Shown here one piece after another: positions 18,463-28,642 of a stretch of 51,835 nt of DNA (positions are counted from its first letter, which is position 1; each line of letters begins with the position of its first letter). A model generated the notes under the pieces. That model was not told where the DNA came from, ran no database searches, and worked only from the letters and a program-made list of their open reading frames with translations. The position numbers were made by a program, and so were the translations under genes. The stretch comes from JAKQHY01 sp034429475 (GTDB lineage: Bacteria; Chloroflexota; Anaerolineae; B4-G1; SLSP01), in assembly GCA_034429475.1 (NCBI GenBank), contig DAOUGD010000043.1, forward strand, positions 1-51,835, given 5' to 3'.

Positions 18463-21400
18463 ATGAGTCATCGTAAATCTGGTTTTAAAAGAACCTCAAC
18501 ATTTTTTCGATTCTTGCGGGTTTTTATCTCTGGTATGTTGGGATGCTGGTTAACCCTCTTGGTAATGCCCGGAGTACTTTACGCTCAAGAAACAGATTAC
18601 ACACAATACGTCGAGACTTTTGAGGGAGATATGCCATTGTTGCTGGCGGTAGGCCATGGGGGCTGGAAACCGGTCGGCGATCAACAAAACGGCTCGACGG
18701 ATATTGAAGACCCTTTGTTGCGCGAATACTTCTACCGGGTGCTGGCGGTGCGCATTTACGAAAGAACCGGGCATCTACCTTACATAGTTTACCAGCAAGG
18801 ACAGCGCAATTACGTCAATGTTGATCAGCCGGTAGGACATACGGGAGCCTACAGCTCAACCAATCTTGAAGCGCAGGGCGCCTACTTCGAGTTTCACAAT
18901 CAACTGGATGCCATGATTGCGCGCCTGGAGGCTGCCTATGGCGCGGATGGTGGAGTGTTGGTCAACCTCCATACCGACGCCTTGCCCGCCACTCTGGGAG
19001 AACGGGCCTGGGGGCGGATTGCTGAGATTGGGTTTGGCACTACTATCACCGACCTGGGCAGCATAGACAATACGTTGAAGGCTCTGTATGAACGCAAGGG
19101 CGAGGCTGCCCTGCGTGGGGAGGATAGCGTCTCTTACCAACTCTTCCACGCGCAGGAATGGCCGACGCCTGAGTCCGTCTGGCCGGCAGCCGCAACGTCT
19201 AATCCCAAAACGCTCGCTGCATCTGCTGCCGATGTCTGGCATGTCTTGCCGACTTATGTGACCGGTTGGGAGACTGACGCCTGGAGTACTGCCTATTACA
19301 CTGGTGGGCCGACCATTATGTATCACGGCACCAACCATGGCGGCCGTCACGCCAATTGGTCAAACGGACTGGACGCTTTCCAATTTGTGGTTGACGCTAC
19401 GGGCGACTCTGGCATCGCGTTGGCAGGGACGCCCACTGCGCTTGACACCTCTTTCGCAACCATGCTGGTGGATGATTTCGTTGACGCCCTGCTGCATACC
19501 CTGGAGGTCAATTATGGTTGGACGCCAGGCGGCGTCCATAATGTCATTGTTGACAATGGCGACCCTGGCTTCACTACAACGTTAACCTGGACCGTGACTA
19601 ATGGCAAAGGCTATTGGGGCACTCCTAGCATTTATGTGGACGAACCGGGCGCTACGGCGACCTGGACGCCCGATTTACCTGTAACCGGCACGTATGAGGT
19701 CTTGGTGCGTTGGACAAAAAGCGGGGCGCGAACTTACGACGCGCGTTATACAGTGAATCATAGGAATGAATCTCGTACTTTTGTGATAGATCAGACCGGC
19801 CCCCAGGATGCCAAATGGGTCAGCCTGGGAGAGTTCCCCTTCGATGCGGGGACAGGAGGCAACGTTGTCTTGACGTGTACAGGTACTGGATTATCCACGG
19901 CCGCGGATGCCGTCTTATTTCGCTATACATCCTCGGCGACGCCCACCGATTTGTCTGCCGATAGCGATGGTGATGGACTACCGGACAGCGTCGAGATAGC
20001 CGGCTGGCGTAATGCCAGCAGCACCACCTATGCCTATCGCACAGACTCGCTAGACCCTGATTCTGACGACGATGGCCTTACGGATGGCATGGAGAAATTG
20101 TATGACACCGACCCCACCGACGATCACAGCCCCGGCATCTACGTGGAGTATAACGATGCGCTGCAAACTAAGAAGTATTATTCCTGGCAGCCCTATGGCA
20201 GCCGGTATGTCGCGCTAAATACCGTGGTCGCGCGCCGGGGTGCTACGTTTGCTGTCGGTGGACCGGCTGACGCAGAAATTGAAATTGGCAAGAGTTTGAC
20301 AAGCCTAACCACCCTGATCGTAGAACGTGACGCCTGTGATGGTCGCTGGTATGTGTCCATCCCGGCCGGCGGCACCGTCGGCATTTATACCATTACGGTG
20401 CGAGAGGGCGCCTGGACCAAATCCTTGAATCTGTATGTGATTTTTGAGTTACCCACCGATAGGAGCGCGGCATTTATAGATGCCTTTATCTATGACGACG
20501 ATCCCGCCAGCACCAGAGACCAGACATCACTTGGCTATTACGAAAACACCAAGAACGAATATGATCATGACGATTATTCCTGGATTCCCGAGGACGAATG
20601 GATTACGCATGGCTATGTCTGGCGTTTTAACACGCAGCATTATACGCAGCTCATTTTAGAGGGTCATGTTATGGAGGCCATTAACGGCAGGACTACCACA
20701 TGGAGTGCTTCGGATGCCCTGGGAGATCATGTGGATAGTGTGACTTGTTTTGGCAATCCTCGTCCACTTGGCACCTCTTGGTGTGTGTTATATCCAGATA
20801 GATGTGGGCCAATGTACTCCAATGAAAATCAATGTACCAACATTGCCAATTTGCTGACTGCTTTCAACCGCGCGGCGGGAATTCCTGCGCGCCTTGTTTT
20901 TGTGGACTGGACGCACGGCACTTTTGATCATTCAACCGAAGTATGGACAAGACCGAGCGGGGGAACTCAAGGATGGTATGTGACGCGGGGATACCGGTAT
21001 AATGAGAATTCTGGCGGCGCCTGTCAAGAATATGATCCCCCGGCTCCCGGCGCCGGTTACGAGTATCCTGCCTTCTATGACCAGGGGCATAACCCCTTAC
21101 GCACCACTTCCGGTTGGTACAATACTGGTCAAGGGGTGTATGCTGCCAATGAAAATTGGCCCTGGGTGGGGACGAGTGATAGTAACTATCCCGGCGCCGA
21201 TGAATTCCGTTTGGCGAGTTGGGACCTTAACAAAACCACCCGGACCGGCAACATCGTGCGCCGGGACTGGTTCGAAAGCCGGTTTGGTGCTTATTGGTAC
21301 TGGCCTGCCGAACCGGTCGTCACCGGCTCGCCGCCCAATGATTGGCCGGCCCTCCCGCCGGCCCCCGTGGTGAACTTCTCCGGCGCGCCCACGGTTGGTG

Positions 21401-24400
21401 TTTTACCCCTGCTCGTGACCTTCGATGGTCAGTATACCAATCATGTTCGCACGCAACTGTGGGCCTTTGGCGATGGGGGAAGTAGTACCGCTTCGGATCC
21501 CACGCATACCTATAGCAGCCCGGGGACGTACACAGTGACCTTAACCGCTCAGGGCGCCGGCGGCGTAACGACTGAGACAAAACAAAACTATATCCGCATT
21601 TGTAGCCCGGTGGCGGCTGCGTTTGATGCAGCGCCTACCTCGGGCAATGCCCCCTTGACCGTGGTCTTAACCAACACCTCTACTGGAAACCCGGCAAGTT
21701 GCTCCTGGACTTTTGGGGATGGCAACACGAGCAATCTGTGCAATCCCAGTTCCCACACCTATACTGCGGCTGGGACCTATACAATGAGGTTGACCGTTGT
21801 TAATTGCGCTGGCGGTTCTAGCAGCGCCACAACGAACGTCACGGTGCTTTCAACCCTGCTTGCTGCTGCGGCGGCTACCCCTGTTGCAACCGCCATGCCC
21901 TTCACTGCGCTTTCCGCCGACTCGGCCACGCCCCATCATCCTTCCTGGAATTTTGGCGACGACGACAGCCAGGTGCAGAATTCTAACCTGGTCATCCCTT
22001 CGGCCAACACTGACGCACATTCTGCCAGACACTTCGTGTATTTCCCGGCCGTCTTCAAGAACAGCGCGGCCAATTCCGGTTCCGGGCTTGCTATTCAATG
22101 GGGCCCGGTCGTGGCGGAGTATGGGGTTGATCTGGATGGTGATGCTCGCTTTGACCAACTGGTACTCGAAATCGAGGTAAATGTCACGCAGCCTGGCGTT
22201 TATTGGCTCCGTGGCGCGTTGGGCGGTTTTGTCGAAACGACCTTGCAGACTCACCTTGAGGGGGGCACACAGATAATCCCCCTGGCCTTTAACGGCATGG
22301 ATATTTATATGCACAAGGCCGATGGCCCCTATCGGTTGACCGGACTGTGGATCACCGATGTCGAAATGCCCGCTCCGGAGGATTTGGCGGACAATGCGTT
22401 AGCCTATGCAGACCCGGATTATCAGACCTCCCCTTATCAATTCAGCGATTTTGGGGTGGCATCCGCCACACTGTCGGAAAAATATAGTTATCGTACCGTT
22501 GACACCAACGCTGATGAGTACATGGATGCCCTGGTTTTGGAGCTTAACCTGAAGGTTGAGAAATCCGGCGCTTACACGGTGCAGGGGGTTGTGTTGGGCG
22601 AGCAAGAAGGTATGCTCTCCGAAGCCACCCAGGCCATTTCCTCGGCTATCGCCACCTTGCCCATCTCCTTACAATTCAATGGCTTGCGCGACTCGGTTGG
22701 CCCCTATACACTATATATTCACGTCCGTGATGCGGAAGGCCAGGTCACAGACGGCCTCAAAGAGCCGTATGTGATTGAGACCATCCCTGCGTTTACCGCC
22801 CGCCCTATCCAGTTGGGCGTCGAAACGCCCAGGACTTCCCTCCCTGGTGAAATTCAACCCGCCTTTGCAATTACCGATACTGGCTACACCGATAGAGGGG
22901 TGGATACCGACGGCGACGGTCAATTCGATCAACTGCTCATCACGGTCAACGTAGCGGTTGAACCCGACGAGGGTGGAGCGGCCTACCGGCTTGAGGGATG
23001 GTTAGTTGACGAGCATGACGCCCCTATCGCGTGGACTATCGTCGCCCCCGAAATCCTGGCCGAGGGCATCCACAGTCTTTCCCTTGCCTTTGATGGCCGC
23101 ATCATCAATGAGCACGGGGTGGATGGCCCTTACAAGTTGGTGGCCCTGAAGGCGTTGGCTGGCGAAACCTATACCGTCCTCAACAAAGTGGATGTAGCCT
23201 ATACCACCTCCACCTACGATGACGATGACTTCGAGGCGGTTGCCTCTGCGCCCGCCGTAACGCTTTTTGCGGATAACATGGAATCAGAGACCGGCCTAAT
23301 CGCGGCGGAGACGTTTGAAGCTGGCGCCCTCGGCGCGGATTGGACGACATGGTCTTCAACCGTTGAGGGCCGGATCCAGATAACGGGTACCTATGGCGTT
23401 GCCAGGGGCGCGCAGGCGCTGCTGATGGATGACGTGGTAGATGGCGGGTATACCCTCAATGAGGCCATCTGGACCGTGAATCTTTCAGGCACCACCGGCG
23501 TCACCTTGACTTTCTGGTACGCGGAGTTTGGTGATGAACACCACACATTTGGTGCCGACTTTACCGGCCATTTCAATGCCGATGGCATTGCCATCAGTGC
23601 TGATGGCGTGCGTTGGCATCCCATATTTGATGCCCCTGCTCAGGGAAGCGGCGTCTGGCAGCAATACAGCATTGACCTGGCCGCCGAAGCCGCCGAAGCG
23701 GGAATGAGCCTGGGGCCTGATTTCCAAATCAAGTTCCAGCAATATGACAATTACCCCTTAGTGACTGGGCCTGATGGATTGGGGTGGGACGAGATCGTGC
23801 TTCTTACGGATAAGTCAAAGGAACCATGGGCGGCTGAAGCGCCCTGGACGCTCCAGAATGACCGATGGCACAGCTATACCCAGGCCTGGTCCGCCGAGGC
23901 TTTGAACCAACGCGGTTCTCTGTCCGTTCTCGCTCAGGATATGGCGCAGTACGTTAACCCGACCCTGGTATTCAAGACTTGTTATAGTATGCAGTCTGAT
24001 GACAATGTGGGGCGCGTTGAAGTTTCGTCCGATGGCGTAGGGTGGTCTGAAGTGGCAACGTACACCAATGCAACTCCACATTGGAGCACCATACAGGTAG
24101 GTTTGGACACCCTTAACGAAACACCGGAGGCTCAATTCCGCTTCACGCTAGACGCGGAGGATACGAGTTCTGAAGCCCTCTGGGTCGTAGACGATGTCTG
24201 GGTCACCGGCTGGCCGGCCGTCACGGCGGCTTCTTTCGACTACGCTAACAAACCCGTCATGCAGGGCGAAGTGATCACCTTCGTCGCCGTCTATACATCG
24301 GTTGACACCACTTTACCGCTCACCTATACCTGGAATTTCGACGACGGTTCCATCCTGGTGACCAATGCCCCTACCGCCACCCATCAATTTGCCAACCCGG

Positions 24401-27400
24401 TACAACATACCGTGTGGCTGACGGTGGAAAATCCCTATGATAATGCCGCCTTCTCCCTGCCCATAGCCGTGCGTCAGGCAGTCACGGAAACCGCCTTCAC
24501 ATTTGGCCCTGGCAACCTGACCAATGATTGGGAAATCTCCTTTACGAGCACCTACCTGCCACTCTCGGCGACGACCCCGGTGACGTACACCTGGAATTTT
24601 GGCAATGGAGATGCCCTGGTCATCACCACCACCGCCACCCTGACGCATGAATTTGCTTCTGATGACGCCAGTTACACGGTTTGGTTGACGACGACGAATG
24701 ATTATGGGGATGCGGTCACGGCCAGCCATGTCGTCACGGTTCCCCTGGACGAGGATGGCGACGGCATCTTGAACAGCCTCGAAGTCGGTGCCGACCCATC
24801 CCATCCCGTGGACACCGATAGCGACGGTGTCCCGGATTACCTGGATGAGGATTCCGATGATGATGGGGTCCTCGACGCGGTCGAAGCCGGCGACATCCCC
24901 CGCGCTCCAATGGATACGGATGGGGACACCCTTCCCGATTACCAGGACACCGACGATGATGGCGATGGTGTGGACACCCTGGCCGAGGACGTGAACGGGA
25001 ATGGCGACCCCACCGATGATGATACCGACGCGGATAACACGCCAAACTACCTTGATGCAGACGACGACGGCGACGGGATTAATACCCTTGACGAAGATGC
25101 TGATGGGGATGGTGATCCGACCAATGATGACGCCGACCTGGATGGCATCCCCAATTACCTGGACGAAGACTCGGATGGCGACGGCATTCCCGACAGTGAC
25201 GAGGGCGCCGGCGACCCTGACACCGATGGCCTTCCCAATTACCTGGACGAAGACTCGGATGGCGACGACATACTTGACAGCACCGAGGGCGTAGATGATC
25301 CGGATACCGATGGCATCCCCAACTACCTGGACGAAGACTCCGATGGCGACGACATTCCCGACAGCGTCGAGGGCGTGGGCGATCCTGATACCGATGGCAT
25401 CCCCAATTACCTGGACGAAGACTCCGATGGGGATGGTATTCCCGACAGCGCCGAGGGCGTGGGCGATCCTGACACCGACGACATTCCCAATTACCTGGAT
25501 GAAGATTCCGACGGCGACGGGAAGCTTGACGTTGACGAGGGTACAGGAGACATTGACGGCGACGGCATCCCCAACTGGCTCGATGCCGACGAAAACTACC
25601 CGCCGGTCGCCGTAGACGATGCCGCAGTCACGGATGAGGACGTGCCGGTGGCGGTTGACGTCACCTCCAACGACACTGACCTGGATGGCAACCCGTTGGT
25701 CGTGAGCGGCGTTGGCGCGATTGCGCATGGGACGGCTATCTATGCCGGCCCTGTGCTCACCTACACCCCTGCCGCGGACTTCTTCGGCATGGATACCTTC
25801 ACCTACACCGTCAGCGATGGCGCCCTGACTGACAGCGCGTGGATCACCGTCACCGTGAATTCCGTCCAGGATGCTCCCGTCGTGAGCGACATCCCTGACC
25901 AGACGATAGCCGAAGGCGCACCCTTCACGACCATCAACCTGGACACCTACGTGAGTGACGCGGACAACGCCGACGATCAATTGACGTGGACGTACAGCGG
26001 GAACGTCCTCCTGACCGTGAGCCTCGTGGAGCGCGTGGCGACCATCACCGCGCCTGACGCAGAATGGAGCGGCAGCGAAACCCTCGTCTTCACCGCCACC
26101 GACCCCGGCGGGTTGACTGACAGCGATACTGCCGTCTTCACCGTCACTGCCGTGAACGACGCCCCCGTCGTGAGCGACATCCCTGATCAGACGATAGCCG
26201 AGGGCGCGACCTTCACGGCCATCAGCCTGGACGCCTACGTGAGCGACGTAGACAATCCCGACGATCAGTTGACGTGGACCTACAGCGGAAACACCGCCTT
26301 GACGGTGAATATCGTCAATCGCGTGGCAACCATCACCGCGCCGGATGCGAACTGGAACGGCAGTGAAACCCTGGTCTTCACCGCCACCGACCCCGGCGGC
26401 TTGCGTGATAACACTGCCGCCGCGTTCACCGTCACCCCTGTCAACGACGCGCCGATTGTAGCCGACATCCCCGATCAGTCTGTCAACCAGGGTGAAACGT
26501 TTGCGACGATTGCGCTGGATACCTACGTGAGTGACGTAGACCACACCGACGCCCAGATGACCTGGACGTACAGTGGGAACACTGCCTTGAGTGTGAGCAT
26601 CGTCAATCGCGTGGCGACCATCACCGCGCCATCGCCCAATTGGACCGGCTGGGAAACGCTCATCTTCACCGCCACCGATCCCGGCGGCCTGAGCGCCAGC
26701 GACCTGGCGACATTTGCCGTGGGCGCAGTCGAAATCCCACCGGTCGTCGGCAACATCCCCGATCAAACCATCGCCGAAGGGGCGACCTTCACCACCATTG
26801 CCCTGGATGATTACGTGAGCGACGCCAACAACACCGACGCCGAACTGACGTGGACGTACAGTGGGAATGTGGCTTTGACTGTTAGCCTCGTGGAGCGCGT
26901 GGCGACCATCACCACGCCGGGCGTAGACTGGAGCGGCAGTGAAACCCTGGTCTTCACCGCCACCGACCCCGACGGCCTGAGCGATAGCGATTCGGCGGCC
27001 TTCACCGTGACCCCCGTGAATGACGCCCCCGTCGTCGGTGACATCCCCGATCAACAGGTGACTGAGGGCGGGACGTTTGTGGCGATTCAGTTGGATAATT
27101 ATGTGACTGATGTGGACAATGCGGACACCGAGATGACCTGGACCTACAGCGGGAACATCTCCTTGACCGTGAGCATCGCCAATCGCATAGCGACCATCAC
27201 GATCCCCGACGCGAACTGGAACGGCAGCGAAATATTGACCTTCACCGCCGCCGACCCCGGTGGGTTAAGTGACAGCGACGCGGTCACCTTCACCGTCACG
27301 GCTGTCAACGACGCCCCGGTCGTAACCGCCATTCCGGATCAACTCATCGCCGAGGGCGAAACGTTCGCAGCGATCAATCTGGATGATTACGTGAGTGACG

Positions 27401-28497
27401 TAGATAACACCGACGCCGAAATGACGTGGACCTACGGTGGAAACATCTCCCTGACGGTATACATCACCGACCGTGTGGCGACCATCGTTGCCCCATCACT
27501 CACCTGGACTGGCTGGGAAACACTCATCTTCACTGCCACCGATCCGGGCGGTTTGAATGATCACGATGCTGTGGTATTCGCCATAGGCGACGTGGAAATC
27601 CCGCCGACCGTTGATGACATCCCCGATCAAACCATCGCCGCCGGGGAACCCTTCGCCGCGATTGCCCTGGACGACTACGTGAGCGATCCCAACAACGCCG
27701 ACGCAGAACTGACGTGGACGCACAGCGGCAACATCTCCCTGACCGTCACTATCGTGGATCGGGTAGCGACCATCACGCCGCCCAGCGCAAACTGGATCGG
27801 CGCGGAAACACTCATCTTCACCGCCACCGACCCTGGCGGCCTGAGCGACAGCGACGCCGCGACCTTCATCGTTACGGCGGTCAATGCCGGGCCCGTGGTT
27901 GGCGACATCCCCAATCAGACCATCGCCGCCGGAGAATCCTTCGTCACGATTGCCCTGGACGACTACGTGAGCGATCCCGACAACGCCGACGCGGAACTGA
28001 CGTGGACGTACAGCGGCAACATCTCCCTAACCGTCACTATCGAGGATCGGGTAGCGACCATCACGCCGCCCAGCGCAAACTGGATCGGTGCGGAAACCGT
28101 GATCTTCACCGCCACCGACCCCGGCGGCCTGAGCGACAGCGACGCCGCGACCTTCATCGTTACGGCGGCCAATGCCGCGCCCGTGGTTGGCGACATCCCC
28201 GATCAGACCCTCACCGCCGGGGAACCCTTCGCCGCGATTGCCCTGGACGACTACGTGAGCGATTCCAACAACGCTGATGCAGAGCTGGTATGGACGTACA
28301 GCGGGAACATTTCCCTGACAGTAACAATCGTGGATCGGGTAGCGACCATCACGACGCCGAGCGCAAACTGGATCGGCGCTGAGACAGTGGTGTTTACTGC
28401 CACCGATCCCGGCGGCCTGCGCGACAGCGACGCCGCGGTGTTTACGTTGCAAAATCACTCTATCTACCTCCCCCTGCTCCTGAAACACAAGCAGTAG
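18463..28497 (+). CDS. Giant multidomain secreted surface protein (3344 residues)
   Basis: A 3344-residue exported protein; signal peptide 1-42 (ends VLYA). Domains in order: amidohydrolase-like (about 47-300), golvesin-C-like (358-492), Asp-rich EF/TSP3-like (500-556), transglutaminase-like with NQCTNIANLLTAFNRAAGIP and FDHSTEVW as probable Cys/His (about 785-835), two PKD domains (970-1130), an internal HFVYFPAVFKNSA (about 1191), three beta-modules each starting with a VDTDGDGQFDQLLI-like string (about 1220-1590), two jelly-roll/MAM-like segments (1600-1920), two PKD-like domains (1925-2090), an Asp-rich calcium array (2096-2380), a cadherin-like domain (2381-2470) and nine Ig-like repeats, ending SIYLPLLLKHKQ. 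The ATG follows GGAGG. Length, repeats and calcium sites suggest an adhesin or sheath protein. In the first domain the N-R pair of its neighbour reads D-Q, so catalysis may be lost there. Confidence 0.85.
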   Translation: MSHRKSGFKRTSTFFRFLRVFISGMLGCWLTLLVMPGVLYAQETDYTQYVETFEGDMPLLLAVGHGGWKPVGDQQNGSTDIEDPLLREYFYRVLAVRIYERTGHLPYIVYQQGQRNYVNVDQPVGHTGAYSSTNLEAQGAYFEFHNQLDAMIARLEAAYGADGGVLVNLHTDALPATLGERAWGRIAEIGFGTTITDLGSIDNTLKALYERKGEAALRGEDSVSYQLFHAQEWPTPESVWPAAATSNPKTLAASAADVWHVLPTYVTGWETDAWSTAYYTGGPTIMYHGTNHGGRHANWSNGLDAFQFVVDATGDSGIALAGTPTALDTSFATMLVDDFVDALLHTLEVNYGWTPGGVHNVIVDNGDPGFTTTLTWTVTNGKGYWGTPSIYVDEPGATATWTPDLPVTGTYEVLVRWTKSGARTYDARYTVNHRNESRTFVIDQTGPQDAKWVSLGEFPFDAGTGGNVVLTCTGTGLSTAADAVLFRYTSSATPTDLSADSDGDGLPDSVEIAGWRNASSTTYAYRTDSLDPDSDDDGLTDGMEKLYDTDPTDDHSPGIYVEYNDALQTKKYYSWQPYGSRYVALNTVVARRGATFAVGGPADAEIEIGKSLTSLTTLIVERDACDGRWYVSIPAGGTVGIYTITVREGAWTKSLNLYVIFELPTDRSAAFIDAFIYDDDPASTRDQTSLGYYENTKNEYDHDDYSWIPEDEWITHGYVWRFNTQHYTQLILEGHVMEAINGRTTTWSASDALGDHVDSVTCFGNPRPLGTSWCVLYPDRCGPMYSNENQCTNIANLLTAFNRAAGIPARLVFVDWTHGTFDHSTEVWTRPSGGTQGWYVTRGYRYNENSGGACQEYDPPAPGAGYEYPAFYDQGHNPLRTTSGWYNTGQGVYAANENWPWVGTSDSNYPGADEFRLASWDLNKTTRTGNIVRRDWFESRFGAYWYWPAEPVVTGSPPNDWPALPPAPVVNFSGAPTVGVLPLLVTFDGQYTNHVRTQLWAFGDGGSSTASDPTHTYSSPGTYTVTLTAQGAGGVTTETKQNYIRICSPVAAAFDAAPTSGNAPLTVVLTNTSTGNPASCSWTFGDGNTSNLCNPSSHTYTAAGTYTMRLTVVNCAGGSSSATTNVTVLSTLLAAAAATPVATAMPFTALSADSATPHHPSWNFGDDDSQVQNSNLVIPSANTDAHSARHFVYFPAVFKNSAANSGSGLAIQWGPVVAEYGVDLDGDARFDQLVLEIEVNVTQPGVYWLRGALGGFVETTLQTHLEGGTQIIPLAFNGMDIYMHKADGPYRLTGLWITDVEMPAPEDLADNALAYADPDYQTSPYQFSDFGVASATLSEKYSYRTVDTNADEYMDALVLELNLKVEKSGAYTVQGVVLGEQEGMLSEATQAISSAIATLPISLQFNGLRDSVGPYTLYIHVRDAEGQVTDGLKEPYVIETIPAFTARPIQLGVETPRTSLPGEIQPAFAITDTGYTDRGVDTDGDGQFDQLLITVNVAVEPDEGGAAYRLEGWLVDEHDAPIAWTIVAPEILAEGIHSLSLAFDGRIINEHGVDGPYKLVALKALAGETYTVLNKVDVAYTTSTYDDDDFEAVASAPAVTLFADNMESETGLIAAETFEAGALGADWTTWSSTVEGRIQITGTYGVARGAQALLMDDVVDGGYTLNEAIWTVNLSGTTGVTLTFWYAEFGDEHHTFGADFTGHFNADGIAISADGVRWHPIFDAPAQGSGVWQQYSIDLAAEAAEAGMSLGPDFQIKFQQYDNYPLVTGPDGLGWDEIVLLTDKSKEPWAAEAPWTLQNDRWHSYTQAWSAEALNQRGSLSVLAQDMAQYVNPTLVFKTCYSMQSDDNVGRVEVSSDGVGWSEVATYTNATPHWSTIQVGLDTLNETPEAQFRFTLDAEDTSSEALWVVDDVWVTGWPAVTAASFDYANKPVMQGEVITFVAVYTSVDTTLPLTYTWNFDDGSILVTNAPTATHQFANPVQHTVWLTVENPYDNAAFSLPIAVRQAVTETAFTFGPGNLTNDWEISFTSTYLPLSATTPVTYTWNFGNGDALVITTTATLTHEFASDDASYTVWLTTTNDYGDAVTASHVVTVPLDEDGDGILNSLEVGADPSHPVDTDSDGVPDYLDEDSDDDGVLDAVEAGDIPRAPMDTDGDTLPDYQDTDDDGDGVDTLAEDVNGNGDPTDDDTDADNTPNYLDADDDGDGINTLDEDADGDGDPTNDDADLDGIPNYLDEDSDGDGIPDSDEGAGDPDTDGLPNYLDEDSDGDDILDSTEGVDDPDTDGIPNYLDEDSDGDDIPDSVEGVGDPDTDGIPNYLDEDSDGDGIPDSAEGVGDPDTDDIPNYLDEDSDGDGKLDVDEGTGDIDGDGIPNWLDADENYPPVAVDDAAVTDEDVPVAVDVTSNDTDLDGNPLVVSGVGAIAHGTAIYAGPVLTYTPAADFFGMDTFTYTVSDGALTDSAWITVTVNSVQDAPVVSDIPDQTIAEGAPFTTINLDTYVSDADNADDQLTWTYSGNVLLTVSLVERVATITAPDAEWSGSETLVFTATDPGGLTDSDTAVFTVTAVNDAPVVSDIPDQTIAEGATFTAISLDAYVSDVDNPDDQLTWTYSGNTALTVNIVNRVATITAPDANWNGSETLVFTATDPGGLRDNTAAAFTVTPVNDAPIVADIPDQSVNQGETFATIALDTYVSDVDHTDAQMTWTYSGNTALSVSIVNRVATITAPSPNWTGWETLIFTATDPGGLSASDLATFAVGAVEIPPVVGNIPDQTIAEGATFTTIALDDYVSDANNTDAELTWTYSGNVALTVSLVERVATITTPGVDWSGSETLVFTATDPDGLSDSDSAAFTVTPVNDAPVVGDIPDQQVTEGGTFVAIQLDNYVTDVDNADTEMTWTYSGNISLTVSIANRIATITIPDANWNGSEILTFTAADPGGLSDSDAVTFTVTAVNDAPVVTAIPDQLIAEGETFAAINLDDYVSDVDNTDAEMTWTYGGNISLTVYITDRVATIVAPSLTWTGWETLIFTATDPGGLNDHDAVVFAIGDVEIPPTVDDIPDQTIAAGEPFAAIALDDYVSDPNNADAELTWTHSGNISLTVTIVDRVATITPPSANWIGAETLIFTATDPGGLSDSDAATFIVTAVNAGPVVGDIPNQTIAAGESFVTIALDDYVSDPDNADAELTWTYSGNISLTVTIEDRVATITPPSANWIGAETVIFTATDPGGLSDSDAATFIVTAANAAPVVGDIPDQTLTAGEPFAAIALDDYVSDSNNADAELVWTYSGNISLTVTIVDRVATITTPSANWIGAETVVFTATDPGGLRDSDAAVFTLQNHSIYLPLLLKHKQ
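24748..25602 (+). repeat. Asp-rich calcium-binding tandem array, 84-bp period
   Basis: Within the giant protein, this stretch encodes DSDGDGIPDS- and DTDGIPNYLDE-like units of thrombospondin type 3 style. The segment encoding NYLDEDSDGD starts at 25153, 25237, 25321, 25405 and 25489, an exact 84-bp (28-residue) period; earlier units are more irregular. Asp at alternate positions should bind calcium and make a rigid rod between the PKD and Ig-like parts. Confidence 0.92.
25873..28455 (+). repeat. Nine in-register 288-bp repeats encoding Ig/cadherin-like domains
   Basis: Units begin at 25873, 26161, 26449, 26737, 27025, 27313, 27601, 27889 and 28177, each exactly 288 bp (96 residues) with no insertion or deletion. 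Each encodes a PVVxDIPDQTIAEG start, a TWTYSGN core, RVATIT and FTATDPGGLSDSDAA near its end. Units 1-6 alternate in a three-unit pattern, while units 7-9 are nearly the same sequence. Long open antisense frames over this block come from its codon pattern. Confidence 0.95.
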
Positions 28498-28515
28498 TTT
28501 CTCTTCCAGAAAATA

Positions 28516-28558
28516 CAGAGGGCGATTCCCGGTAGGGTTCGCCCTCTGTTGTTTGTTC
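28516..28558 (+). terminator. Rho-independent terminator after the giant gene
   Basis: Perfect 10-bp arms CAGAGGGCGA (28516-28525) and TCGCCCTCTG (28539-28548) enclose a 13-base loop and are followed by TTGTTTGTT. It lies 18 bases after the stop codon and separates the surface-protein genes from the sigma-factor gene. Confidence 0.85.
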
Positions 28559-28642
28559 TGTGCAATTGCCTCATCCACAGATTGCAGTACTATAGCATTG
28601 AACCTTTTCCCACCACCCTGCATGGAATAGATAGCACACACA

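Noticed and set aside
24313..27054. A 913-codon open frame on the minus strand
   Set aside because: It lies exactly opposite the Asp/Gly-rich repeats of the giant gene. Their GAY/GGY codon pattern removes stops from the opposite strand, and its product is repetitive without a domain or ribosome-binding site.
28599..28632. ECF-type promoter before the sigma gene
   Set aside because: TGAACCTTTT resembles an ECF -35, but a convincing -10 is missing; it is only mentioned in the gene entry.
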